A DNA stretch of 64,000 nt from Peptococcaceae bacterium (lineage in GTDB: Bacteria; Bacillota; Desulfotomaculia; Desulfotomaculales; JACDOK01). A model generated the notes under the pieces. The model was not told the DNA's origin. It saw nothing but the letters and a program-made list of their open reading frames with translations, and searched no databases. The stretch spans positions 1 to 64,000 of the forward strand of contig JACDOK010000003.1 in assembly GCA_017656185.1 (NCBI GenBank), in the 5' to 3' direction. Positions within the stretch are counted from its first letter, which is position 1; each line of letters starts with the position of its first letter. This document shows, piece by piece, positions 19,853 to 30,185 of this stretch. Both the position numbers and the translations under genes were made by a program.

Positions 19853-20999
19853 AGCAAAGCTTGGGCTCCTTATTTGCGGGTGCCTTGTTACCTTTGGCAT
19901 AATCTTAGGTAGTTATACCGTCCATAACCGCCTTCCGGTTTGGACCCCCATTAATTTTAACCGGACTTTTGAGGACCACTTGGCAGGCCACGTCAGTACT
20001 ATTTTGGACCAGGAAGGCAACTTCATCAGTAAGACGGCTAGAACAGTGGTGCCTGGTGATGAAATCATTACCGCTAATGGTAAACATTATAAAATTATCT
20101 CCGTAAATAATGAATACGCCGAAGCAAAACTTCTCGGCATTGATCAGGAACTGCTGGGGTGGTACCAGTATTTTGACGGAGAAGTAGCACCGGCCATTAA
20201 GAATTTTGGAGCCAATAAATCCCAAGTAGCCATCTACCACACTCATAGTGATGAATCATACGTTCCTTCAGACGGCTCGGCGGCCCAACCGGGAAAAGGG
20301 GGTATTTTAAAAGTCGGTGCTGCTATGGCCCAGTCATTGATGAAGCAGGGTCTGAACGTCATACATGACAAAACACCGCACGAACCACACGACGCACAAG
20401 CTTATATGAGATCCCGCAAAACGGCCACCCAACTCCTGAAAAAGAACCCGGTAGCCTTGTTTGATGTGCATCGTGACGGGGTCCCGGACGCAGATTTTTA
20501 CCGGAGAAATATTGACGGCAAGGAAGTAACCCAATGCCGGTTAGTAATCGGACGCCAGAATTCTAAAATGAAATCTAACCTTGATTTCGCAAAGCGTCTG
20601 ATGGCCGCAGCCAATAAAAGGCATCCCAACCTGGTAAAAGAAATTTTCTTAGGTAAGGGTAATTACAACCAAGACCTCATGTCCACCGCCTTGCTAATTG
20701 AGGTTGGCACCCATACCAACAGCCGCGAACGTGCTCAGAATGGAGTAGCGCTGCTGGCAGACGTAGTTCCATCCGTGTTGGGCGCTGCAGGTTTTCAGAA
20801 GGGTGGCGGTGCCCAGGGTTGGAACACTATTTTGTGGATCGCCGGCATAGCCATTGTGGGTGGTTTAGCCTTCCTGGTGGTTAGTTCTGGAGGCCTGAAG
20901 CAGGCCCGGGAACGATTACGCAACTTTACCGGTAAAGAATTGGAGCTTGGTAAAGTAAACCAGCAGGACGATTCGGGCCAAAAAGACGGAGAAAAATAG
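19842..20999 (+). CDS. spoIIP: stage II sporulation protein P family (cell wall hydrolase)
   Basis: 385 aa; AIYHTHSDESYVPSDG, ALFDVHRDGVPD, LLIEVGTHTNS; C-terminal TM. Confidence 0.88.
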   Translation: MKTKAKLGLLICGCLVTFGIILGSYTVHNRLPVWTPINFNRTFEDHLAGHVSTILDQEGNFISKTARTVVPGDEIITANGKHYKIISVNNEYAEAKLLGIDQELLGWYQYFDGEVAPAIKNFGANKSQVAIYHTHSDESYVPSDGSAAQPGKGGILKVGAAMAQSLMKQGLNVIHDKTPHEPHDAQAYMRSRKTATQLLKKNPVALFDVHRDGVPDADFYRRNIDGKEVTQCRLVIGRQNSKMKSNLDFAKRLMAAANKRHPNLVKEIFLGKGNYNQDLMSTALLIEVGTHTNSRERAQNGVALLADVVPSVLGAAGFQKGGGAQGWNTILWIAGIAIVGGLAFLVVSSGGLKQARERLRNFTGKELELGKVNQQDDSGQKDGEK

Positions 21000-21013
21000 G
21001 GGAGTATTGTTAT

Positions 21014-21469
21014 TTGAAAATCATATATCACTGTTATGGCGGCACCCATTCTTCTGTGCTGGCCGCCGCCATACACACCGGTAGACTTGATACCACAAAA
21101 ATCCCGTCTACGGCAGAGTTTTTCTCTCTGCCGTTTTTTGACACACGTTCTTCTTCAGACATCGGGATAATCGTACAATATGGAAGCCTGCAAAATAACA
21201 TACCGGTATTTATCCTGGGACGAAAAGGTTATTGTACCGCCCCTTCCAAGATTTTTAACTGGCTGGCAGAGATTTTCGGAGTTAAAGAAAAATATATTAT
21301 CATCGATACAACCCCTACCCTCAACTGGCAGATGAAGCTTGGCGGTTATTTGTCCCGGCGGCTGGGACTAATCCGCTTGGGCAGACCATTTATTATTTGG
21401 GGCGCCCGTCGCGCCTTCAAAGATATTGTCAATTTAGTACTAGCCACACAGAGAAGGTTACTACTATGA
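21014..21469 (+). CDS. DUF3189 family protein
   Basis: MKIIYHCYGGTHSSVLAAAIHTGRL...; TTG start. Confidence 0.8.
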   Translation: MKIIYHCYGGTHSSVLAAAIHTGRLDTTKIPSTAEFFSLPFFDTRSSSDIGIIVQYGSLQNNIPVFILGRKGYCTAPSKIFNWLAEIFGVKEKYIIIDTTPTLNWQMKLGGYLSRRLGLIRLGRPFIIWGARRAFKDIVNLVLATQRRLLL

Positions 21470-21855
21470 AGCTCATTTACATTCACCGTACCCCTCTAGC
21501 CGCAATAGCGGCATTATCCAAAACTAAAAACTCCATTTCTTTACTTGAACCGTACATATACCGCCGTGAACATTTTTTAAAAGCCGGGAACGATGCCGAG
21601 GGTAATGAAGTGTATGCCCTGTGGTTGAACACAGATATGCTTCTGACAAGACGATTAATAATGAGCTACTGCGAATTACACAATATATCTGATGACACCT
21701 ATATTGTTAAAGATGTACGTCCCGGGAATTTTCGAACAAAACTGATAGCGTTCTTGTTTTATCTAGGTTTACCAAGAATAGCCCTGGCACTGCTTAAATT
21801 ATGCGCGAACAGAAATTTGGCGGACCCCCTGCCTGGTCTTACCGGGATTGACTAA
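21466..21855 (+). CDS. DUF3189-like divergent paralogue
   Basis: Overlaps previous gene (ATGA); MKLIYIHRTPLAAIAALSKT..., similar length and layout but lacks GGTHSS. Confidence 0.6.
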   Translation: MKLIYIHRTPLAAIAALSKTKNSISLLEPYIYRREHFLKAGNDAEGNEVYALWLNTDMLLTRRLIMSYCELHNISDDTYIVKDVRPGNFRTKLIAFLFYLGLPRIALALLKLCANRNLADPLPGLTGID

Positions 21856-21903
21856 GTACCGCCCCGCGTGGATAATGACAGAAGATAAGCGGGGGAGAGA
21901 ATA

Positions 21904-23208
21904 TTGTCTTATAAAGGTTTGGTAACAAGTAGGGTCTTACCCGGCAGCATAGCCTCGGAGCTTAACCTGGAAAAAGGAGATCAAATCCTTTCTGTCAACG
22001 GTCACATGATTCGTGACGTAATTGATTTCAGGTTCTATGCCGGTGAAGAATATGTTGAAGTACTCGTGCGCAAAACAAACGGGGAGGAATGGTTACTGGA
22101 AATAGAAAAGGAACCTGACGACTATTTGGGCCTGGAATTTGCTAATCCCATCGGACACTTAAGAAAATGCCAGAATCATTGTATTTTTTGTTTTGTTGAT
22201 CAAATGCCTCCCGGTATGCGTAACTCGTGCTACATTAAGGATGATGACTACCGTTTATCCTTTCTTAACGGCAACTTTATTACTTTAACGAACCTGACCC
22301 AAAAAGATCTGCAGCGGATTGCCGAGCAGCGCTTGAGTCCTCTCTATGTTTCTGTGCATACCACAAACCCCGACTTACGCTGCTTAATGATGCGACACCA
22401 GCGCGCAAGTGCGATCCTGACACAGCTTCATTTTCTTAAAGAAGCCGGCATCAAGCTACATACTCAGATAGTATTATGCCCGGGGTATAATGACGGGCAA
22501 GAGTTAGAAAGAACTGTACATGATTTAAGCGCGCTTTGGCCTGCCGTCCAAAGCATAGCGGTTGTGCCTGTTGGGCTTACCCGTTATCGCCAAGGATTAC
22601 CTCTGCTGCAGCGCGTTACACCTCGACAAGCGCAAGAAATTATTACCTGGGCTAGGACACAACAAGCAATGTTCCGCAAAAACCTGGGGGTATCACTGCT
22701 GTATTTGGCTGATGAATTCTACCTCATATCCGGGGAAAAAATACCAAGCAGAGAATTTTATGATGATTTTGCCCAAATTGAAAACGGAGTCGGCCTAACC
22801 AGACTCTTCCTTGACGAATGGGAAGAAGTTAGATTAAACTTGCCTTGTGAACTTCCGGCAAAGCGGATAACTGTTGTAACGGGACACCTGGGGGCTAAGG
22901 TTATGGCAAAAATCATCGGGGAATTAAATACCATCAAGGGGTTGGACATCTCCCTGATTGAAGTAGATAACATGCTCTTTGGTTCTTCCGTTACCGTGGC
23001 CGGGTTACTTACGGGGAAGGATATTTTTAAACAGCTTCGTAACCGCTCATTGGGGGATCTGGTCATAATACCGGAAGTAGCCCTCAGAGAAAACCAAAAC
23101 GATTTTCTGGATAAAATGACGCTGACTCAACTTTCAGAAACCCTGGGTGTCAAAACAGTCGCCGTTCAAAGTCCCCGGTCTCTTGTCAGCCATATTCTAA
23201 ATTTTTAG
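21904..23208 (+). CDS. DUF512 family protein with PDZ-like N-terminus and radical-SAM-like CxxxCxFC cluster
   Basis: 434 aa; VLPGSIASELNLEKGDQILSVNGHMI, RKCQNHCIFCFVDQMPPGMR, DDYRLSFLNGNFITLTN; TTG start. Confidence 0.9.
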   Translation: MSYKGLVTSRVLPGSIASELNLEKGDQILSVNGHMIRDVIDFRFYAGEEYVEVLVRKTNGEEWLLEIEKEPDDYLGLEFANPIGHLRKCQNHCIFCFVDQMPPGMRNSCYIKDDDYRLSFLNGNFITLTNLTQKDLQRIAEQRLSPLYVSVHTTNPDLRCLMMRHQRASAILTQLHFLKEAGIKLHTQIVLCPGYNDGQELERTVHDLSALWPAVQSIAVVPVGLTRYRQGLPLLQRVTPRQAQEIITWARTQQAMFRKNLGVSLLYLADEFYLISGEKIPSREFYDDFAQIENGVGLTRLFLDEWEEVRLNLPCELPAKRITVVTGHLGAKVMAKIIGELNTIKGLDISLIEVDNMLFGSSVTVAGLLTGKDIFKQLRNRSLGDLVIIPEVALRENQNDFLDKMTLTQLSETLGVKTVAVQSPRSLVSHILNF

Positions 23209-23219
23209 GAGGTTGTACG

Positions 23220-24533
23220 GTGGGCAAACCCCTTGTCGCCATCGTGGGAAGGCCTAATGTCGGCAAGTCAACCTTATTTAACCGTATCGTCGGAAGCAGA
23301 ACGGCAGTTGTGGAAGCCCACCCTGGTGTCACACGTGATCGCCTGCAGCAGGATACCGAGTGGAATAACACCGCTTTTTCTCTTATTGATACCGGGGGTA
23401 TTGACGTTGAAGCCGATGATAATATTGCGCAGCAAGTGCGCGAACAGGCATATAGAGCCGTTGAAACAGCAGATCTTGTGCTTTTTGTAGTGGATGCAAA
23501 CACGGGACTTTTACCACCGGATCTCGATATTGCACAGATTTTACGTCCTTACCGCGAGAAAATAATCCTGGTGGTAAACAAAGTAGATGATTTTACCGAA
23601 CCACCGCCTATGGCGGAGTTTTTTCCGTTGGGGTTAGGAGAACCGTTTCCGATATCGGCAGCCGGAGGCTTGAATATCGGCGATTTACTGGATGAAATAG
23701 TTTCCCGGCTGCCGGGCACTACAAGTGCTGAAGAAACGGAAGCTGTTCGCATCGCCGTCGTAGGTCGCCCCAACGTAGGCAAATCGTCCTTAATAAACCG
23801 CATTCTGGGGGAAGAGAGAGTCATTGTCAGCAACATCCCCGGCACTACCCGTGATGCGGTTGACACCATCTTCCACAGGGGAAACATTGATTACGTCTTC
23901 ATTGACACGGCCGGTATCCGACGCAGGTCCAGGATTACCGAAAGCATTGAAAAATACAGCATTCTCAGATCGCAAAAAGCCATAGAACGAGCAGATATTG
24001 TGCTGGTCATCATTGATGCTGCGGAAGGCATTACGCAACAAGACAAGCGCATCGCAGGAATGGCGGAAAAAGAAGGCAAGGCTACCATTATTGTTTTAAA
24101 CAAGTGGGATCTTGTTAGTGATAAAATCCGTAATGTTAACAGTTATTTGGACGGCATCAGGAGTGAACTTGCTTTCATTAACTACGCTCCTATATTGCAT
24201 ATTTCCGCGTTGACAGGTTACCGTGTGGAAAAAGTTTTTGATATGATCAACAGTGTAATAAAAGAGTATCAAAAACAAATTGCCACCAGTACTTTAAACA
24301 AAATTTTACGTGATGCCTTTTTGGCAGCACCCCCGCCGGCTCATCAAGGAAAGCGGCTCAAGTTTTTATATGCGACTCAGGTAGGTATTAAACCACCGCA
24401 GTTTTTACTCTTTGTTAATAATCCGGCGCTTATTGCCAAGGGTTATCGTCGTTACCTTGAAAACCAGCTACGGCGATACTTCGGGTTTGAGGGAACGCCG
24501 GTACGGATGTTTTTCAGGAGGCGTGATAAATAA
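23220..24533 (+). CDS. der: ribosome biogenesis GTPase Der (EngA)
   Basis: Two GTPase domains: GRPNVGKSTLFNRI and GRPNVGKSSLINRI; C-terminal KH-like domain. Confidence 0.97.
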   Translation: MGKPLVAIVGRPNVGKSTLFNRIVGSRTAVVEAHPGVTRDRLQQDTEWNNTAFSLIDTGGIDVEADDNIAQQVREQAYRAVETADLVLFVVDANTGLLPPDLDIAQILRPYREKIILVVNKVDDFTEPPPMAEFFPLGLGEPFPISAAGGLNIGDLLDEIVSRLPGTTSAEETEAVRIAVVGRPNVGKSSLINRILGEERVIVSNIPGTTRDAVDTIFHRGNIDYVFIDTAGIRRRSRITESIEKYSILRSQKAIERADIVLVIIDAAEGITQQDKRIAGMAEKEGKATIIVLNKWDLVSDKIRNVNSYLDGIRSELAFINYAPILHISALTGYRVEKVFDMINSVIKEYQKQIATSTLNKILRDAFLAAPPPAHQGKRLKFLYATQVGIKPPQFLLFVNNPALIAKGYRRYLENQLRRYFGFEGTPVRMFFRRRDK

Positions 24534-25124
24534 GTGTTAGAAGTTGTTCTGGCTGTGATCATAAGTTATCTTCTGGGTTCTTTTCCTACCGGCCTGCTTA
24601 TAGGCCGCCTTACGAAAGGCATCGACATTAGAAACTACGGCAGCGGTAATATTGGTGCTACCAATGTCTGGCGCATTTTGGGTCCCGGACCGGCCCTCAT
24701 TGCCCTAGTGGGAGATTTGGGCAAAGGAGCCGCCGCCGTGTTGATAGGTCTTCACATGGGGCCTCCCGGTACCGAGCTGCTTACCGCCTTTGCGGTGATC
24801 CTGGGGCACGGTTGGTCAATTTTTTTGCGCTTCCAGGGAGGCAAAATGATCGCCACCAGTATCGGTGCCCTGGCATTGCTTTCTCCTAAAACCGTTGCCA
24901 TTGCCATCGTCATATGGCTGGCAGTGGTGGGTATAAGCCGGTTTGTTTCTTTAGGGTCAATCGCGGCGATACTGTCAGTACCCGTTACCTTTGCCTTATT
25001 AAAGCTAAACATTTGGTATACTGTCTTTGGAATTGTCCTGGCCGCATTGGCCATTTACAAGCATAGATCCAACATTAAAAGACTTTTGAACGGGAGTGAA
25101 AATAAGTTCAGCCTGCGCAAGTAG
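24534..25124 (+). CDS. plsY: glycerol-3-phosphate acyltransferase
   Basis: 196 aa; GSGNIGATNVWR, GHGWSIFLRFQGGK; follows der. Confidence 0.96.
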   Translation: MLEVVLAVIISYLLGSFPTGLLIGRLTKGIDIRNYGSGNIGATNVWRILGPGPALIALVGDLGKGAAAVLIGLHMGPPGTELLTAFAVILGHGWSIFLRFQGGKMIATSIGALALLSPKTVAIAIVIWLAVVGISRFVSLGSIAAILSVPVTFALLKLNIWYTVFGIVLAALAIYKHRSNIKRLLNGSENKFSLRK

Positions 25125-25174
25125 TCTTTATAATGCCCAAGTGATACAATAGACAACGGGGAGGGTACGCCGCA

Positions 25175-28015
25175 ATGCAAATACAGGAAGTCCGCGTAAC
25201 TATTAAATCATCTTTACCCGATGCTAAAGGGGAAGAAATTCTGGAAGAGATTAAAACTCTTTTGGGTACTACATCTATAGACAAAATCCGTACCGCCAAA
25301 GTTTACCGGTTTGAAGGCATTACATCATCCGATGCTGAATATCTAGCCAAAACTCTCCTGTGTGAAGATGTTTTCCAGGAGTTCCAGGTCAATGGATCCA
25401 TACTGGCGGATACCAACTGGTTAGTTGAGGTCGCATACAAACCGGGAGTCATGAACCCGGAAGCCGCATCCCTTATCAAATCGGCTCGCGACCTGGGGAT
25501 AAGGGGGTTAGAGGCCGCCGATTCCAGCATAGAATACGCCTTTTACGGCAAGGACATTACCGCCGCTGAAATCGCCGCCATCACCGAAAAAATCTTGGTT
25601 AACGCTACTATCCAGCAAGTGATTACCGACAAACCTGACACTTTAAAAATTAAGGGTATCCCGGGAACTACCAGCATCATCCCCATTCGTGAAATGAATG
25701 ATGAACAACTGATGGCCTTAAGCAGGCAGAATTTATTTTTGAACCTTGAAGAGATGCGCGTGATCCAAAACTATTTCAGGCAGATTCAACGTGATCCGAC
25801 CGACTGCGAAATTGAAGTACTGGCTCAAACCTGGTCGGAACACTGTGTACATAAGACTTTCAAATCCGGAATCGTGGTAAATGGCCAAATGAAGAAACCT
25901 TTTTTCCGCCGCCTCCAGGAAGCGACGCGTGAAATTGACCACCCTCTCGTTCTTTCAGCTTTTGAAGATAATTCCGGAGTATTAGCTTTCTATGAAGGTT
26001 GGGCCGTATGCGGCAAAGTTGAAACCCATAACTCACCGTCGGCCATCGAGCCCTATGGCGGCGCTGCTACCGGTAGCGGCGGCGTTTTTCGAGATATTAT
26101 GGGTACGGGGCAAGGAGCTAAAGTAATCGCCTCAACCGATATGTTCTGCTTCGCTCCACCCGACCTTAGCCCGTCCCAAATCCCCGAGGGATGCCTGCAT
26201 CCGCGTTACCTGTTACGCCGAGTAGTAGCCGGCGTACGCGATTATGGTAACCGCATGGGTATTCCGACTAACAACGGGTCACTGCATTTTCACTTCGACT
26301 TCCGGGCCAAGCCTACCGTAATAGTAGGTGCATACGGCCTTTTACCGGCGGAAAAAGCCGCTAAGGGTGAACCTTTGCCGGGAGACCTTGTCGTGGTCGT
26401 TGGAGGTCGTACCGGGCGGGACGGCATTCACGGTGCCACCTTTTCCAGTGCCGAGATGACCGACCAAACCATAACGACTAACGCGCAGGCAGTCCAGATA
26501 GGTCATCCCATCGAAGAAAAGAGAATGAGTGACGCCCTGCAAACGGCACGTGACAAAAACCTTATCAGAGCCATAACTGACTGCGGGGCAGGGGGATTCG
26601 CCTCGGCAGTAGGAGAAATGGGACGGAACATTGGAGTGGAAATCGCCCTGGAACGCGCTCCCTTGAAATACTCCGGTTTGGCCCCGTGGGAGATTTTACT
26701 TTCAGAAAGTCAGGAACGTATGGTAATGGCCATAGCGCCTGAAAACCTGCCCCAACTTACCGAAATTTGCCGGCAGCATAACGTTGAGCTGACAGTACTG
26801 GGGACCTTTACCGGCAGTCGCCGGTTTGTAGCCACCTTTAACGGTGATACCGTTCTTGATTTGGATATGGACTTCCTACACAACGGACTTCCCCAGCAGA
26901 CACTGGAAGCCGAATGGAAACCGGTTCATGGTGATGAACCCGCATTCCCCGAACCGGCCGACCTGTCAAATGAATACACGCGCGTGCTGGCGCATTTGAA
27001 TGTATGTTCCAAAGAACCCGTGGTAAGACAATATGATCACGGGGTGCAAGGCACTAACGCCATATTGCCGTACGGTGGTGTCGAGGAAGATGCACCAAAT
27101 GACGCCATCGTTATTACGCCACTATTGGATAAACCCTACGGCCTGGTTATCAGTCATGGGATGAATCCCGTACTTAACCGCATCGATCCATACTGGGGCG
27201 GTTTGTGGGCCGCCACGGAAGCCGTCGCCAATGCGGTTGCCGTGGGGGCTAATCCCCGGGAAACAGCGCTCATCGACAATTTTATCTGGCCGGTTCCCGA
27301 CTGCCATACCCTGGGGGCGCTGGACCTTGCTGTCGATGCCTGTGTTGATTTTTCTCGCGCGACGGGAATGCCTTTTATTTCCGGCAAAGATAGTCTCTCA
27401 AGCACCTACCGCAGTAAAGAAGGTACCGTAATTCAAATTCCGCCCGTTCTTTGCATTTCAGCCTTTGGACGCATTCCCGATGTACGGCGTACCGTTTCGT
27501 CAGATTTGAAAAAGCCCGGCAACCTGCTGGTGCTGGTAGGAACAAGAATTACCAGTCAGATGGCTGGATCAGTCTATTTTGACCTGCACCAAACGCTGGG
27601 ACATAATTTACCTCGTGTAAATTTAAAGGCAGTAAAGCAAGTTTTTAATGAAGTTTTCCAGTGCATTAATTCCGGAATGGTTCAAAGCTGCCACGACATC
27701 AGCGAGGGTGGGTTGGCCGCTTGCCTTGCCGAGATGTGTTTTGGCGGTCGTTACGGTGCCGAAATAACTATCCCAGATAATGAGCGCCCTGATTTTTACC
27801 TTTTTAACGAAACTCCGGGATGCTTTCTTGTTGAAGTCGATCCTGCAGTGCAACCGGAACAGCTTTTTAAAGACGTTCCCGCCAAAATCATCGGAAAGGT
27901 AATTAAAGACCCGGAAATAAGAATTTATCACCAGGGTAATCAAATCGCAGATCTAAAACTTGATGAGTTACTGCGCGCATGGCAGCGTCCTATGAAAGAG
28001 GTGTTCGGGGATTGA
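25175..28015 (+). CDS. purL: phosphoribosylformylglycinamidine synthase subunit PurL with two PurS-like N-terminal modules
   Basis: 946 aa; residues ~1-75 and ~83-155 both PurS-like; then TWSEHCVHKTF, KVETHNSPSAIEPYGGAATGSGG. Confidence 0.93.
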   Translation: MQIQEVRVTIKSSLPDAKGEEILEEIKTLLGTTSIDKIRTAKVYRFEGITSSDAEYLAKTLLCEDVFQEFQVNGSILADTNWLVEVAYKPGVMNPEAASLIKSARDLGIRGLEAADSSIEYAFYGKDITAAEIAAITEKILVNATIQQVITDKPDTLKIKGIPGTTSIIPIREMNDEQLMALSRQNLFLNLEEMRVIQNYFRQIQRDPTDCEIEVLAQTWSEHCVHKTFKSGIVVNGQMKKPFFRRLQEATREIDHPLVLSAFEDNSGVLAFYEGWAVCGKVETHNSPSAIEPYGGAATGSGGVFRDIMGTGQGAKVIASTDMFCFAPPDLSPSQIPEGCLHPRYLLRRVVAGVRDYGNRMGIPTNNGSLHFHFDFRAKPTVIVGAYGLLPAEKAAKGEPLPGDLVVVVGGRTGRDGIHGATFSSAEMTDQTITTNAQAVQIGHPIEEKRMSDALQTARDKNLIRAITDCGAGGFASAVGEMGRNIGVEIALERAPLKYSGLAPWEILLSESQERMVMAIAPENLPQLTEICRQHNVELTVLGTFTGSRRFVATFNGDTVLDLDMDFLHNGLPQQTLEAEWKPVHGDEPAFPEPADLSNEYTRVLAHLNVCSKEPVVRQYDHGVQGTNAILPYGGVEEDAPNDAIVITPLLDKPYGLVISHGMNPVLNRIDPYWGGLWAATEAVANAVAVGANPRETALIDNFIWPVPDCHTLGALDLAVDACVDFSRATGMPFISGKDSLSSTYRSKEGTVIQIPPVLCISAFGRIPDVRRTVSSDLKKPGNLLVLVGTRITSQMAGSVYFDLHQTLGHNLPRVNLKAVKQVFNEVFQCINSGMVQSCHDISEGGLAACLAEMCFGGRYGAEITIPDNERPDFYLFNETPGCFLVEVDPAVQPEQLFKDVPAKIIGKVIKDPEIRIYHQGNQIADLKLDELLRAWQRPMKEVFGD

Positions 28016-28788
28016 AACCGAGAATCTGCATTCTGCAAACCGATGGAACCAACTGCGACTTGGAAACGGCCTACGCTTGTGAAATCGCCGGCGGAATCCC
28101 TGAATTGGTACACGTTAATGAATTACGTGAGCGAAAACACCGCCTGCTGGATTTTCAATTACTTATCATCCCTGGTGGCTTTACATATGGTGATGATGTT
28201 CACTCCGGCAAAATCCTAGCAGTGGAACTAACTTCCTTTTTCAAAGACCAGATACGAGAGTTTGTGCAGCGTGGCCGCCCCGTACTTGGTATTTGTAACG
28301 GCTTTCAGGTGCTGGTACGCACCGGCCTGCTGCCTGATCTTGATCTCGGCAATATTACCGCCACATTAATGGGTAATGACAGCGGCCGTTTCGAATGCCG
28401 CTGGGTCAGGCTTAAAGTTGAAAACAGCCGTTGCGTCTTTACCTCTGACATAGCCGGCCAAACTGTTTACTATCAAGCGGCACACGCAGAGGGGAAATTC
28501 TACGCTGTCCAGGAAGTTATAGACAAACTGGAACGCAACAGACAGGTAGTCTTCCGGTACACGGACGACTCCGGCCAGCCGACTTTGTCGTATCCATACA
28601 ATCCCAACGGGTCTTTTAACGCCATCGCAGGTATTTGTGACCCGTCCGGAAAGGTATTGGGGTTAATGCCCCACCCGGAACGGTTTGTTAAACCGACCCA
28701 ATATCCTCATTGGCGCCGGGAAGAAATATCTACGCCTCACGGCTTATATATTTTCAAAAATGCCATTCGTTATGCCGCCAATGTGTGA
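28012..28788 (+). CDS. purQ: phosphoribosylformylglycinamidine synthase subunit PurQ (glutaminase)
   Basis: IPGGFTYGDDVHSGKI, VLGICNGFQVL, LMPHPER; TTG start overlapping purL stop. Confidence 0.95.
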   Translation: MKPRICILQTDGTNCDLETAYACEIAGGIPELVHVNELRERKHRLLDFQLLIIPGGFTYGDDVHSGKILAVELTSFFKDQIREFVQRGRPVLGICNGFQVLVRTGLLPDLDLGNITATLMGNDSGRFECRWVRLKVENSRCVFTSDIAGQTVYYQAAHAEGKFYAVQEVIDKLERNRQVVFRYTDDSGQPTLSYPYNPNGSFNAIAGICDPSGKVLGLMPHPERFVKPTQYPHWRREEISTPHGLYIFKNAIRYAANV

Positions 28789-28798
28789 GGGATGACCT

Positions 28799-29851
28799 AT
28801 GTCAGCGGATCTTTGCATTTTGGGTGCCGGCAGCTGGGGTACCGCCCTGGCCGTAGCACTGGCCCAAAAAAATATTCCGTCGGTACTATGGGCTCGGAAC
28901 CCCAATCACGCCCGCAAGATGCATTTACATAAAGAAAACACCGCTTATTTACCGGGGATAACCATTCCCTCGGTTGTTAAAGTTACATCAGATTTGGAGG
29001 AAGCCGTAAAACAAAAATCCCTGGTGATTTTTGTAGTCCCATCGCATGCCTTTCGCAGCGTTTTACAAAAGGTTACGCCATTATTACCTCATCACACCAT
29101 TATTGTTAACGCTGCTAAGGGACTTGAGGAAAATACCTTGGCACGGTTATCACAGGTATACGCCGCTGAAACCGGTGATAATAAACTGAAACGCTACGTA
29201 GTGTTATCGGGTCCCAGCCACGCGGAAGAAGTGGGGCAGCACCAACCGACGGCCCTGGTAGCAGCATCACCGAATATGGACATAGCAGAGACGGTACAAA
29301 AGGTGTTTATGTCGCCTACCCTGCGCGTATACACCAACCCCGATATTATAGGGGTGGAGTTGGGAGGAGCTCTTAAGAATATCATTGCCCTTGGGACCGG
29401 TATCGCCGACGGCCTCGGTTTTGGCGATAACACCAAGGCGGCTTTAATGACGCGTGGACTTGCAGAAATTACGCGTCTCGGCGTCAGTTTAGGAGCACAC
29501 CCCCAAACGTTTGGAGGGTTAACCGGTATCGGCGACTTGATTGTAACCTGTACCAGTCAGCACAGCCGCAATCGCCGTGCCGGCATCGAAATCGGCCGCG
29601 GGAAGTCCCTGGATGAAGCATTAAAAAGTGTTCGGATGGTCGTAGAAGGAGTACGTACAACCAGGGCCTGTTACCGATTGGCTCAGGAAAAGCAAGTCGT
29701 TATGCCCATAACTCAGGAAATTTACCGCGTGCTCTTCGAAGGACTGTCACCCCTTGAAGGCGTAACCAATTTAATGACCAGAGGACGTACATGTGAATTG
29801 GAAGAAATCGCTCGTATTCAGATGCAAATCACTTGGGACCAAAAAGACTGA
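28799..29851 (+). CDS. gpsA: NAD(P)-dependent glycerol-3-phosphate dehydrogenase
   Basis: [59 protein letters not shown]. Confidence 0.97.
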   Translation: MSADLCILGAGSWGTALAVALAQKNIPSVLWARNPNHARKMHLHKENTAYLPGITIPSVVKVTSDLEEAVKQKSLVIFVVPSHAFRSVLQKVTPLLPHHTIIVNAAKGLEENTLARLSQVYAAETGDNKLKRYVVLSGPSHAEEVGQHQPTALVAASPNMDIAETVQKVFMSPTLRVYTNPDIIGVELGGALKNIIALGTGIADGLGFGDNTKAALMTRGLAEITRLGVSLGAHPQTFGGLTGIGDLIVTCTSQHSRNRRAGIEIGRGKSLDEALKSVRMVVEGVRTTRACYRLAQEKQVVMPITQEIYRVLFEGLSPLEGVTNLMTRGRTCELEEIARIQMQITWDQKD

Positions 29852-29859
29852 TAAGTGTG

Positions 29860-29874
29860 AGCAGGAAGCAGTGA
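29860..29874. repeat. Dispersed intergenic repeat, copy 2
   Basis: AGCAGGAAGCAGTGA 9 bp after the gpsA stop; same 15-mer at 14106-14120. Confidence 0.6.
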
Positions 29875-30185
29875 TTAAGGAACTTGTTACGTTCTTTAGG
29901 TCCCCATATCTGGACCGGTAATTTGCCTTTATGATGTATGGTTAGCTTGAGTAATTAGTGATTAAGATGCTGCCAGTTTTCTTTTAGTTGATTATCTGTA
30001 TTGCTACTGTTTCTAATGCTTAGTTACGTTAGAGTGGGTAATTAGGAGGTTTTAGGGTTTTTGGCGTGCCATAAAGGCGCGTTATTTTTTGGGACCTGTG
30101 ACCTAATTTTTTAAGGCGCCCGTCCGATGCCTTTATTTCCGGAAGGTGATAAACATTAATTAACATACTAACGGAGGCTGATTAC

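Noticed and set aside
29852-30185. Possible c-di-GMP riboswitch or cryptic flp pilin before cpaB
   Set aside because: No GEMM-type core motif and no small ORF with a pilin-like hydrophobic segment; the region looks like low-complexity or decayed sequence
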